NCBI GenBank assembly: GCA_964513655.1
Contig: CAZENQ010000028.1
Coordinates: 1-34,263, forward strand
Length of the DNA stretch: 34,263 bases
Source of the DNA: G020350405 sp964513655
Lineage (GTDB): Bacteria; Planctomycetota; Phycisphaerae; Sedimentisphaerales; Anaerobacaceae
Reading direction: 5' to 3'
Position 1 is the stretch's first letter; each line of letters opens with the position of its first letter. The notes beneath the pieces were generated by a model, which was not told the DNA's origin, ran no database searches, and was given only the letters and a program-made list of their open reading frames with translations. Position numbers and translations under genes: made by a program. Shown piece after piece: positions 24,409 to 32,264 of the stretch.

Positions 24409-25383
24409 CTATGGAGTCCCTGTGAGTTGCCGCAAGAATCTTTTTACATCTTCTGGAGTTTTCATAGGAGGTGGCACAACATTGTCATTAAACCATTGTT
24501 TAATCGAACGACACCAAGAGAACGGCCCTCCAGCAAAATAGTAACTCATCGTTGCAGAATAAATGAAAACGTCTGACGGTCCCCCTGCTGCGAGTCCCAC
24601 CTTCACTCCAAAAGCACTATCACGGCCCAGTGACCAGAAAAATGACCCAGCTACCCCAGCACTAAAAGGACCAAGGGCTCCCTTTAGTGGCGTGGTGCCT
24701 AAAGATGCTGAAAAGAACAATTTTTCATAGTGTGACACTTTTGTAACGTTCCATACCAATCCTCCCTCAACACTAACTGACTTACCTGACCATCCAACTG
24801 AAAGTCCTGGTGCCCAGTAGTCCTCCCACCTGCCTAGAGATTTTATCCATAGCAGGTCATAATTTCCTTCGACACCGCCTCCCCACCCGGCTTTAAAGAT
24901 AGGAAAAATGAATGAAGCTGAAAACGAAACAACATATGCATCCGCCGGTCGGTCGACCTTTTTTACACGCCTAAAACCGATGTACCCAATAATGGGCGGA
25001 GCTACTATGGCCATAATTGTTCCGATGATGCTAATCGTGGTGAGTATGCCTGGGAGACTTAGACTTAATTGCCCGGTTGGGTCGATGCGGTTTATTGGGT
25101 TGGAATGTGCGTAGAGGTATTTGTGGAGTGACTGTGGGTCGCGGTTGTTTCCGGCGAAGGGGTCGATACGGTTGAATCTGCCGGTTAGTGGGCTGTACCA
25201 TCGGGCGCGGAGGTAGTACTGCTGTGTGTTCTTATCGTACATTTCGCCGGCGTAGAGCAGGGAGGTATCGGCATTGGTAGGTGAGAAGTTCAGCGCCCGG
25301 CCGTAGCCATCGTAATTGTAGCTTGCGGTTATGTCGCCGGCTGAAATGGCCAGATGTACAATCTCTGTTTGTTTAGTTGTCAA
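24409..25383 (-). CDS. 5'-truncated Rhs protein with distinct glycine-rich C-terminus (Rhs-C)
   Basis: The 324-aa frame enters the Rhs sequence only at HLA(IS)AGDITASYNYDGYGRA (residues 10-30) behind an unrelated start (TTG, MTTKQTEIV). It then has the conserved core SLLYAGEMYDKNTQQYYLRA ... RDPQSLHKYLYAHSNP ... IDPTG (41-104). The unique C-terminus follows: a hydrophobic stretch (about 108-137, GILTTISIIGTIMAIVAPPI), then alternating-residue, glycine-rich sequence (AYVVSFSASFIFPIFKAGWG ... SGKSVSVEGGLVWNVTKV ... VAGSFFWSLGRDSAFGVKVG) that could form a beta-barrel or sandwich, ending in a polar tail. The long YD-repeat shell of a complete Rhs protein is missing, so this is an orphan C-terminal unit. 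Whether it is toxic is unknown. Confidence 0.8.
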   Translation of the reverse strand: MTTKQTEIVHLAISAGDITASYNYDGYGRALNFSPTNADTSLLYAGEMYDKNTQQYYLRARWYSPLTGRFNRIDPFAGNNRDPQSLHKYLYAHSNPINRIDPTGQLSLSLPGILTTISIIGTIMAIVAPPIIGYIGFRRVKKVDRPADAYVVSFSASFIFPIFKAGWGGGVEGNYDLLWIKSLGRWEDYWAPGLSVGWSGKSVSVEGGLVWNVTKVSHYEKLFFSASLGTTPLKGALGPFSAGVAGSFFWSLGRDSAFGVKVGLAAGGPSDVFIYSATMSYYFAGGPFSWCRSIKQWFNDNVVPPPMKTPEDVKRFLRQLTGTP

Positions 25384-25508
25384 AGAGCAAATGAAGAAAA
25401 AAGAAGTATAAACAATTAGGCGCTTACTTGTGAACTTGTCTTCGAGGGATTCATAACAAATTGTTCACGGATGGAGTTTTTGGTAAGGACAGGCAACAGA
25501 GCTTAAAA

Positions 25509-26219
25509 TTATCTTGGTCTCATGCTAATGTAAACACCAGGTGAAATCTCTACTGTTCTGCTGTCAGAAATTACAGGTGTTTCTGTTCCGTTGGGCATTA
25601 CCGTTAAATGTAAACAACCAAGAAACTTCCAGCGAAAATTTACAATACGGAGTAGTTTCTCACCTTGTCCACCTGAACGCTCAAAGCTAATATAAACTTG
25701 ATCATAGTCCGGTTTTAAGTTTTTAACAAACTGGGGTGCATCTTCAAGGGCAATTATAAAGCTTCTGGTCTCTTTTTTAGGAATCTGTGCCTCTTGGGCC
25801 CACTTTCTAATAGCTGGAACATCGATTCTTTTTACAATTCTTTCTGTAAAACCATGTAAATATGTTAACTCGCGTGGCGAAGTATTAAGAATACTTACTA
25901 TAAAAGAAAATGTACCACATATAATAATTGTTAATAAAAAAAGACCTATTTTCAAGTTGTAACATTTTTGGTACAAAATCGTTTTAGAAAGGTATATCGC
26001 AGAAGCAACAATAACACCAAAAGAAGTAAAATATAATATGACGCAAATTAACCAGAAAAATTGAGAACCAAAAAGCCCCGCAACATAACGAAGGTAGTTA
26101 TAGCTAAATATTACAGTAATTGAAAGTATTACAATTGTAGAAATTAATTTAAAATCGAACTTTTGTTTATTTTCTTCTTTAGATTCAAGTGTGACCACAT
26201 CCATTACCCCTAATGCCAT
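25509..26219 (-). CDS. membrane protein of unknown function, candidate immunity partner
   Basis: This 236-aa A/T-rich gene encodes three hydrophobic helices (about 25-43, LISTIVILSITVIFSYNYLR; 50-75, FGSQFFWLICVILYFTSFGV; and 91-110, IGLFLLTIIICGTFSFIVSI) and then a soluble domain of about 120 residues (TERIVKRIDVPAIRKWAQEA ... YDQVYISFERSGGQGEKLL). No known family is recognised. A second ATG five codons in is an alternative start, and neither has a strong ribosome-binding site. It sits between Rhs-B and Rhs-C on the same strand, and its base composition is far more A/T-rich than the Rhs cores, which fits a cassette acquired with a variable Rhs tip. Confidence 0.65.
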   Translation of the reverse strand: MALGVMDVVTLESKEENKQKFDFKLISTIVILSITVIFSYNYLRYVAGLFGSQFFWLICVILYFTSFGVIVASAIYLSKTILYQKCYNLKIGLFLLTIIICGTFSFIVSILNTSPRELTYLHGFTERIVKRIDVPAIRKWAQEAQIPKKETRSFIIALEDAPQFVKNLKPDYDQVYISFERSGGQGEKLLRIVNFRWKFLGCLHLTVMPNGTETPVISDSRTVEISPGVYISMRPR

Positions 26220-26278
26220 TTTAGATATCTTGATTAATCACCAAATACCAAAATCCAGAAAACAACACTAAGAGTGTA

Positions 26279-26319
26279 CACAAAAGGGCTGCTTTTGCAA
26301 GCCCCTTTGTGAATTTTTT
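26279..26319. terminator. hairpin behind the second Rhs gene
   Basis: CACAAAAGGGCTGC and GCAAGCCCCTTTGTG pair imperfectly around TTTT, followed on the plus strand by AATTTTTT. The minus strand has a matching A-tract before it and a TTTTGTG end, so it could act in both directions. It stands 40 bases behind the stop of Rhs-B and would separate that gene from the 236-aa membrane-protein gene. Confidence 0.55.
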
Positions 26320-26357
26320 ATACTATTTTCAAGTCGTAAAACAATATACCAAATTGA

Positions 26358-27311
26358 CTACCATCCCCACTTATATTTTAATGGCTCTAACCATTTTTCA
26401 GTACATGCGGTACAGTCAGGCTTAGTTTCTTCATATACATCAAATATATTTTCATGCCCAGCGATTGTCCACATGCTTGCTTCCTCTAAATCTTCTCCTC
26501 TCCATACAGCCTTTTTCCAGAAGGTTAGTATGCTTATAGCTGTAGTTAAAGAATCGCCCTCTAAGGCCGTCACCCTACCCCATAACCAGTAGTTTACGGT
26601 ACTTCCTTTATGACATTTCCCTGAAACAGTAACTGTTCCAGCACATCCGTAACCTGAGGGGTTGGCATTCAAACTGATAGGTTCCTTAGTAAGACGATTG
26701 TCAAGTCCATATATTCCCCAACCACTTACGGGATTAAAAACACCAGCAAGGTAATCAATGTCGCTCAAAGGGTGAACCCAAAAACTAAAATCAGCTTCAA
26801 GTTTAGCGCTCAACATTTTTAACCCAAACGTAATATCTGGACCACAGCTACAATCACGACCACTACAGCGAGCAGATCGTGAAGGTTTAAAAAATGTACC
26901 CGCAACAAATGTATATCCGAGAACTCCTATAATAGTACCAATAACAACTGTTAATGCTATCGCTCCTATTCCACCTGTGAAGAACATCCCACTCGGATCA
27001 CTTCCGTTAACCGGATTATTGTGGGCGTAGAGGTATTTGTGGAGTGACTGTGGGTCGCGGTTGTTTCCGGCGAAGGGGTCGATACGGTTGAATCTGCCGG
27101 TTAGTGGGCTGTACCATCGGGCGCGGAGGTAGTATTGTGTCGCTATGCTGTCGTAGAACTCACCTGCATAAAGCAGACTTGTAGCTGCAGAAGTCGGGTC
27201 GAAGTTGCGGGGATTACCATAAGCATCATAGTTATAACTGTCAGTGATAGTTCCGCTATTGTCAGCAAGGTGCCTTACCGAGCCGTGGCCGTCGTAGAGC
27301 AGATACTTCAT
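26358..27311 (-). CDS. 5'-truncated Rhs protein with Cys/Trp-rich C-terminus (Rhs-B)
   Basis: The 317-aa frame is given from the first ATG (MKYLLYDGHGSVRHLA). Rhs homology continues in frame upstream to about 27413 (NHTGYSQVLREVVDTAANTA), where a TAA ends the frame, so the gene lacks its own beginning. The core is SLLYAGEFYDSIATQYYLRA ... NRDPQSLHKYLYAHNNP ... SDPSG (46-108). The unique tip has a hydrophobic helix (112-138, IGAIALTVVIGTIIGVLGY), then a cysteine-rich domain (C149, C154, C156, later GYGCAGTVTVSGKCHKGSTVNYWLWGR, WTIAGHENI, DCTACTEKW), ending WLEPLKYKWGW. The CAGTVTVSGKC...W pattern resembles domains seen at Rhs tips in several phyla, but I cannot name it. Confidence 0.8.
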   Translation of the reverse strand: MKYLLYDGHGSVRHLADNSGTITDSYNYDAYGNPRNFDPTSAATSLLYAGEFYDSIATQYYLRARWYSPLTGRFNRIDPFAGNNRDPQSLHKYLYAHNNPVNGSDPSGMFFTGGIGAIALTVVIGTIIGVLGYTFVAGTFFKPSRSARCSGRDCSCGPDITFGLKMLSAKLEADFSFWVHPLSDIDYLAGVFNPVSGWGIYGLDNRLTKEPISLNANPSGYGCAGTVTVSGKCHKGSTVNYWLWGRVTALEGDSLTTAISILTFWKKAVWRGEDLEEASMWTIAGHENIFDVYEETKPDCTACTEKWLEPLKYKWGW

Positions 27312-27441
27312 ATCGGTGTTTTGGGCCCGTGCGAGGACGTCCAGGCCGAGTATGTAGGCCGTATTGGCAGCGGTATCGACGACCTCCCTTAATACCTGCG
27401 AATAGCCGGTGTGGTTGTTTTGTTATCAAGGAGCCGTAAAC

Positions 27442-27470
27442 TCAAAAAGCTCCGGTTTTCCCGGAGCTTC
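27442..27470 (-). terminator. Rho-independent terminator of the WG-repeat gene
   Basis: On the minus strand, AAGCTCCGG and CCGGAGCTT form a nine-base perfect stem around GAAAA, followed by TTTGAG (five T in all with the stem end). It lies about 80 bases behind the WG-repeat gene stop and before Rhs-B, so transcription of the WG-repeat gene should stop before the next Rhs unit. Confidence 0.8.
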
Positions 27471-27546
27471 CTTAAAATTCGCTGGACTAGTTCAGATAAT
27501 ATTTATCTGGCTGTCGCTTGGTGTCCTGTCTCTGAGTTTCGTTGCA

Positions 27547-28962
27547 CTAAGGGCCAGCAGAATCCGGACCACGTTCCGAATAATCGCCAGAGAGGTTCGT
27601 CTGCTTTATCATCCCTACTCGTGCTAGTCCTTCGGAAAACCAACTCGCACTGTCAAACTGTGGATGGATCACAAGCTTGCCTGTCTTATTGATGTATCCC
27701 CACTTGTCGCCAACGGCTACTGACGCCATGCCTTCGGAAAAAGCAAGTGCCAAATCAAACTGTGGGCTTATTGAAACCTTCCCCGTATGATCAATAAAGC
27801 CCCATTGCTTGCCGATTCTTACCGGTGCAAACCCTTCGGCGAAATCAAGAGCCGAGTCCAGCGGGGCCTCGAGTAGAGGATCACCGTGCTTATTTAAGTA
27901 TTGTGTGATATGCCCATGCCTATAGCCACTTTTCGCGTTATCCTTCTGTACAAGAGCTATTCCATCTGAGAATCTATGGGCTACATCATACTCTGGGGCT
28001 ATTACAATCCGCCCTGTCTTGTCAACATATCCCCACTTTCCCTCAAACTCGACTGGTGCCATCCCTCCAGAAAACGGCTTGGCGCCATCGAAACGGGCCT
28101 GGATAACAAACGTTCCTGTTGTATCAATGAACCCATACTTTTGGTCAACGCTAATTGGCGCCAGACCCTCGGAAAAACCCTCGGCAAAATCAAATCTAGG
28201 TTTAATCGCAATCGCCCCCGCTTTATCAATATACCCCCACTTTTCCTTAATCTTGACGGGAGCAAAGCCCTCGGAGAAATCACCGGCATTGTCAAATTGA
28301 GGTTTTATCGCATATTCTCCAGTTTTGTTAATATAGCCGGCTTTTTGATCGATTCTTACTACTGCTAGCTCTTCTGAAAAACTACTAGCAAAATCAAATT
28401 GTGGTTTTATCACGCATTCTCCTAACTCATTCATGAAGCCCCACATTTTCTTAAGCTTCACCAATGCTAGCCCCTCAGAAAATCCATGGGTATAATCAAA
28501 TTCTGACTCAAAAATCTTTGCTCCCGTTTTGTTGATGTAGGCGTCCCTATAGTTGTAAGATTCGTGCCTAACAGTTTTACGGTACCACCACCAGCTGTAG
28601 AAGCGATACTCGAACTGCGTATGCGAAATGGGAAGTAGCACTTGGTACAGATTCTTGCCGGTTTCTATTGAAAAGCACACCGCTGAAACGACGAGAGCAG
28701 CAGACAAGATCGCTCCTGCGCGTCGTATTTTCTTTCCGAGGCCAAACACGAAGCTCATTACAAAAAGGAGCAATAGAGCAAGCGCAGGAATACTGTGCAA
28801 AAACATGCCCCAGTCTACATCCGTGGCCCTCGAGACCCAAAAAGGCATCGCAAACCCGAAAGTAGCCCATATCAAAAGGGATATAATGAAGTGTAAAATC
28901 CCCAGAAGAGCTAACCCCAGAACGATCCGCCCAAGAATTTGGTCCCTTTTGTTACGACTCAT
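27547..28962 (-). CDS. membrane-anchored WG-repeat protein
   Basis: The 471-aa protein starts with a membrane part of about three hydrophobic segments (about 10-35, IVLGLALLGILHFIISLLIW; 52-70, HSIPALALLLLFVMSFVFGL; and 80-98, AGAILSAALVVSAVCFS). It continues with nine tandem WG repeats of about 34 residues from about 150 to 455, each like KWGYINKTGKLVIHPQFD then a FSEGLA turn. WG repeats form beta-rich, possibly propeller-like or solenoid structures; their ligands are mostly unknown. The last 20 residues leave the repeat pattern. The gene has its own promoter and terminator, unlike the flanking truncated Rhs genes. Its position directly behind Rhs-A makes it a candidate partner or immunity protein, but WG proteins are also common as unrelated cargo. 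Confidence 0.88.
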   Translation of the reverse strand: MSRNKRDQILGRIVLGLALLGILHFIISLLIWATFGFAMPFWVSRATDVDWGMFLHSIPALALLLLFVMSFVFGLGKKIRRAGAILSAALVVSAVCFSIETGKNLYQVLLPISHTQFEYRFYSWWWYRKTVRHESYNYRDAYINKTGAKIFESEFDYTHGFSEGLALVKLKKMWGFMNELGECVIKPQFDFASSFSEELAVVRIDQKAGYINKTGEYAIKPQFDNAGDFSEGFAPVKIKEKWGYIDKAGAIAIKPRFDFAEGFSEGLAPISVDQKYGFIDTTGTFVIQARFDGAKPFSGGMAPVEFEGKWGYVDKTGRIVIAPEYDVAHRFSDGIALVQKDNAKSGYRHGHITQYLNKHGDPLLEAPLDSALDFAEGFAPVRIGKQWGFIDHTGKVSISPQFDLALAFSEGMASVAVGDKWGYINKTGKLVIHPQFDSASWFSEGLARVGMIKQTNLSGDYSERGPDSAGP

Positions 28963-29016
28963 TGAATAGACCCCACATAGGGATAAACGCCGCCCTTTTC
29001 TGCCCTATTCGTTATT

Positions 29017-29045
29017 AACATAGATCCCTAAATCTCTCATGTCAA
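29017..29045 (-). promoter_or_regulatory. sigma-70-type promoter of the WG-repeat gene
   Basis: On the minus strand, TTGACA (29045-29040) and TATGTT (29022-29017) are separated by exactly 17 bases. The -35 box is a perfect consensus and the -10 box keeps the key T-A and final T. It lies about 55 bases upstream of the gene's ATG at 28962 and downstream of the Rhs-A stop. Confidence 0.65.
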
Positions 29046-29122
29046 GGGAATTCTCAGAGAATTTTTCATGACTAAGACGGCAAAATGCATAGCTCGAAGC
29101 GCAAAAGTCCGCGATTGGCTTC

Positions 29123-30583
29123 TCACTCGACGTCCTCTTCAGGAACATTTCTTGGAGGCGTCCATCCGCCCGTGTATGCTTCTTGTATATTCTCAGCGCT
29201 TAAATTATCCAAGCTAAGATATTGGTTGATATCGTCGGGAACCGGAACGTCACCACGCCGTCTTGCTTCTTCCATTAACCTACGGGCTATTATTTCGTAC
29301 CGTTGTATGGCCCAACCGCCCCAATCTCTTATATATAGCGGATTGTCGATGGTATGATATGCGGCCCAGGATCTATGGGGTCGTGCCTCTGGGTTCCACC
29401 AGTTCCACCAGCGAGTCTCAAAATATCTTATGAGTTGTTGATATCCCGGTGATTGGGTGTTGCCGATACCAACCACGCCTACTCCCATTTGACCAACCTG
29501 AAAAACGCCGAAGTCATTAAGTGCTTCCCAGGTATCTCCCCACTTTGCAGGAACATCCAGAATATCGTCTTTCTGCGTCACAAGATAAATAGCACGGCGG
29601 CCAATTCGCAATCCCTCTATAAAAGCTATAATGTCTTGGTCTGTAACGAGTGACTCATCGTCGATGCCGCGCCTAAAATCGCTAATTCCTAACGCTCTGT
29701 ATGCGAAAATACATGCGGCATTTACGACAAGCGCGATTGCAGTCCAGATAGTTATTGTTACCAGAAGACCAAAGGTTCCCGGGCCGCCAATTCTATTGCC
29801 GCTCGGATCAATGTTATAAATAGGGTTGGAATGAGCGTAGAGGTATTTGTGTAGAGATTGTGGGTCGCGGTTGTTTCCGGCGAATGGGTCTAAGCGGTTG
29901 AATCTGCCGGTTGCGGGGCTGTACCAGCGGGCGCGGAGGTAGTAGTGCTGGAGGTCATTGTCCCACATTTCGCCGGCATAGAGCAGGGCGTTAGATGCGG
30001 AGGCGGGGTTAAAGGTATGGGCGTTGCCGTAGGCGTCATACGCATAACTTTCCGCTATGACGCCTGATGAGTTTGCCAGGTGCCTTACCGAGCCGTGGCC
30101 GTCGTAGAGCAGGTACTTCATATCGGTGTTTTTAGCCCGTGCGAGAACGTCCAGGCCGAGTATGTAGGCCGTATTGGCAGCGGTATCGACGACCTCCCTT
30201 AATACCTGCGAATAGCCCGTATGATTGTACGGGTCGATGATGTACTTTGTTGTTGAGCCGCTCTGAACGGCCGCCTCGACGCGGATACCCTCCGGATTGT
30301 ACTTGTAATCGACCGTGGTGCCGCCTGCACTTACCGAGGAAAGACGGTTGCGGTAGTTGTAAGTATATGTGCGGAATGGAGCTGCATCGTTGGACTCTTC
30401 GACAAGCGAGCCGTTGTCATCATACTCGTAGAAGGTGTTGACATCATCGGTAAGCTCCCGCGTTAATTCGTCAGTATTGGGGTCGTAGAAGTAATAGGTG
30501 GTATTGCCGTCCGCTACCTGACGCTCGAGCCGGTTGCCAACGAGGTCGTAGACATAGCTGTGGGTAAAGTCTTCCGGACTCAA
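29123..30583 (-). CDS. 5'-truncated Rhs protein with distinct C-terminus (Rhs-A)
   Basis: This longest of the three Rhs units is 486 aa from a TTG at 30583, open in frame to about 30646 with no better start. It keeps the last YD-type repeats (YVYDLVGNRLERQVADGNTT, YFYDPNTDELTRELTDD, YEYDDNGSLVEES, TYNYRNRLSSVSAGGTTVDY), then NHTGYSQVLREVVDTAANTA and the core KYLLYDGHGSVRHLA ... ALLYAGEMWDNDLQHYYLRA ... RDPQSLHKYLYAHSNP ... IDPSGN (about 150-258). The unique tip (about 259-486) has a hydrophobic helix (FGLLVTITIWTAIALVVNAA) and a soluble domain rich in Trp and charged residues (WGDTWEALNDFGVF, RYFETRWWNWWNPEARPHRS, IIARRLMEEARRRGDVPVPD). No known toxin fold is recognised. Followed by the WG-repeat gene. 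Confidence 0.85.
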   Translation of the reverse strand: MSPEDFTHSYVYDLVGNRLERQVADGNTTYYFYDPNTDELTRELTDDVNTFYEYDDNGSLVEESNDAAPFRTYTYNYRNRLSSVSAGGTTVDYKYNPEGIRVEAAVQSGSTTKYIIDPYNHTGYSQVLREVVDTAANTAYILGLDVLARAKNTDMKYLLYDGHGSVRHLANSSGVIAESYAYDAYGNAHTFNPASASNALLYAGEMWDNDLQHYYLRARWYSPATGRFNRLDPFAGNNRDPQSLHKYLYAHSNPIYNIDPSGNRIGGPGTFGLLVTITIWTAIALVVNAACIFAYRALGISDFRRGIDDESLVTDQDIIAFIEGLRIGRRAIYLVTQKDDILDVPAKWGDTWEALNDFGVFQVGQMGVGVVGIGNTQSPGYQQLIRYFETRWWNWWNPEARPHRSWAAYHTIDNPLYIRDWGGWAIQRYEIIARRLMEEARRRGDVPVPDDINQYLSLDNLSAENIQEAYTGGWTPPRNVPEEDVE

Positions 30584-30648
30584 TTTCCGGTTTTGGCTTG
30601 CAATAGTTGGTAGGTTCCTATAAAAATCCCAGCGAAACGCAACCAGTC

Positions 30649-31043
30649 ACGCGGCTGCTTCCTCTCCGACGTTGCTCCCGTGATTATAGCTACTTTGTCG
30701 ATCCCGTCAAATCCAAAAAGCGTTTTCGAATTGTGAACCGTCATTTTGCTTGTTGCTTCTTTATCTTTGATTCTGTGTTACCTAAGCGCTGCACGCTCAC
30801 GCTAAACGTTGTAAAATTCCTGCAAGCTAATGCGCGGCAAACACAGCAAGGTCCACCAGCTCATCTCAATAGTGTTTACGGGGGATTGCAACAGGCTGGC
30901 TTAAGAGAATCAGTTGAGGCAATGATGCTGGACCGACCAAGTTAATTTCTCTGCTGGATACAGTCTTCAGGGTGGTCTGTGGAGCATGAAGTTACTACGA
31001 GAACCATCGTTGACAATAATTCTCTATATCACTGGAAACTCTA
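30649..31043. other. spacer upstream of the Rhs array
   Basis: The Rhs frame is not open above 30646, and no upstream half of an Rhs gene is visible, so the YD-repeat shell is missing. A plus-strand frame to 30945 gives a basic, cysteine-containing peptide with no known domain. I regard it as doubtful, although its tail (AGLRESVEAMMLDRPS) reads like a protein end. Confidence 0.45.
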
Positions 31044-32264
31044 TTATTTAAGAATACCAGCACCCATTATCCTTCCACTGTCGGTTATGGTAAACTTTCC
31101 CAATTCCGTATTCTTGTCAAATGGGTCGATGCAAATGGGAGAATCGAGTTTAATTCTCACGGTTCCAGCTTGAGATTCAAAGAGCTGATCACCATGGGCG
31201 CAGACCAAGTCCGGCTGAGTTAGATTGATAATTTTCACGATTTTTTCTATTTGTGCCGGACAGCGCCGGGTCCCACACAGAATATTTATTTTGTCAGCGG
31301 GTTTTAATGGTTTTGTACTAGTCCAAAACACATCCGCAATGAGATAATTTGTAGTTAGTGGCGGATCACAAACATTGAATCCTACGTCTCCGCTCCGGAT
31401 GTTAGTAACATCGTCCAGAGCAAGAGCGACAGATTCTCCAGGCTCGGCGCATCCTCTTTCCTGACTCGACGTTCTTATAGACAAGACTTCTGTAGTGTGG
31501 TGGACAGGCCCAAAGATAATTTTCTGTCCCTTGAACAGCGTGCCAGAGACAACTATGCCTAGAATTGTGGCCCTGCCGCCAGCGATGGCAGGAGATTGCA
31601 CCAGGAATCGCAATGGAAGTTGAGTCAGATTTACGCGAGTGGAAAGATAATCTAACGATTTCATTAATGTGGGTGATGTGTTCCACCGCATTTTGTCGCT
31701 TTTCGCCGTTATGTTGTCACCATATTGTGCGGAAACCGGAATAACGGCGACGATTTGCAGCTTGAGTTTTTTGATGAAGTCAGCCGTTTCTTCAGAAATC
31801 TCCCAGAACCTAAGCCTGTTGTATAGTTTTAAGTCCATCTTATTTACAACAACAATAATCTCTTCTATCCCAAACATAGCAGTCAGATATGCATGCTGGC
31901 AAGTCTGGCTGAGGAGCCCTTGTGAGGCGTCAATAACAAGTATCACGGCATTCGCTTTTACTGCTCCCGTAACGATATTTTTTAGAAGTTCCCGCTGGCT
32001 TGCAGTCTCAATGAAGGTATAATTCCTTCGGCCGGTCCTAAGCATTATACGGGTAGTGTCTGTCGTAAGGGCTTCAGTCTCTTCATTCTCCAATCGGTGT
32101 GTGAAGAGCGTAGGTTCTCTTGTAGATACCCGTTTTTTAGGTGTTTCCTCGATCCTGTCCACTCTCTCCTGCGGCAATGGGCTACTTTCACAGAGCAATC
32201 GTCTGACAAGTGTACTTTTGCCGTGAGCTGTATGTCCAGCCACTAATATCTTTAAATCTTCCAT
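31044..32264 (-). CDS. CysN-like GTPase with degenerate G3 motif
   Basis: The 406-aa protein follows the CysN (ATP sulfurylase large subunit, EF-1A-type GTPase) plan. G1 is GHTAHGKSTLVRRLL (10-24; CysN: GSVDDGKSTLIGRLL), followed by a switch region (TTDTTRIML) and TGAVKANAVILVIDASQGLL. G4 is VVVNKMDLKLYNRLRF (138-153), and the CysN-like IPVSAQYGDNITAKSDKMRW comes before two beta-barrel domains (about 215-405). The G3 motif, normally DTPGH, reads ETASQ (86-90): the Mg-contacting Asp, the invariant Gly and the catalytic His are all changed. No cysD, cysC or sulfotransferase gene is nearby. It may be an inactive or repurposed GTPase, for example a regulator or a transfer factor in another sulfur or nucleotide pathway. 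Confidence 0.8.
   Translation of the reverse strand: MEDLKILVAGHTAHGKSTLVRRLLCESSPLPQERVDRIEETPKKRVSTREPTLFTHRLENEETEALTTDTTRIMLRTGRRNYTFIETASQRELLKNIVTGAVKANAVILVIDASQGLLSQTCQHAYLTAMFGIEEIIVVVNKMDLKLYNRLRFWEISEETADFIKKLKLQIVAVIPVSAQYGDNITAKSDKMRWNTSPTLMKSLDYLSTRVNLTQLPLRFLVQSPAIAGGRATILGIVVSGTLFKGQKIIFGPVHHTTEVLSIRTSSQERGCAEPGESVALALDDVTNIRSGDVGFNVCDPPLTTNYLIADVFWTSTKPLKPADKINILCGTRRCPAQIEKIVKIINLTQPDLVCAHGDQLFESQAGTVRIKLDSPICIDPFDKNTELGKFTITDSGRIMGAGILK

Noticed and set aside
28002..28300. Plus- and minus-strand frames of about 95-130 aa within the WG-repeat gene
   Set aside because: They overlap the nine WG repeats in other frames and only mirror the repeat periodicity.
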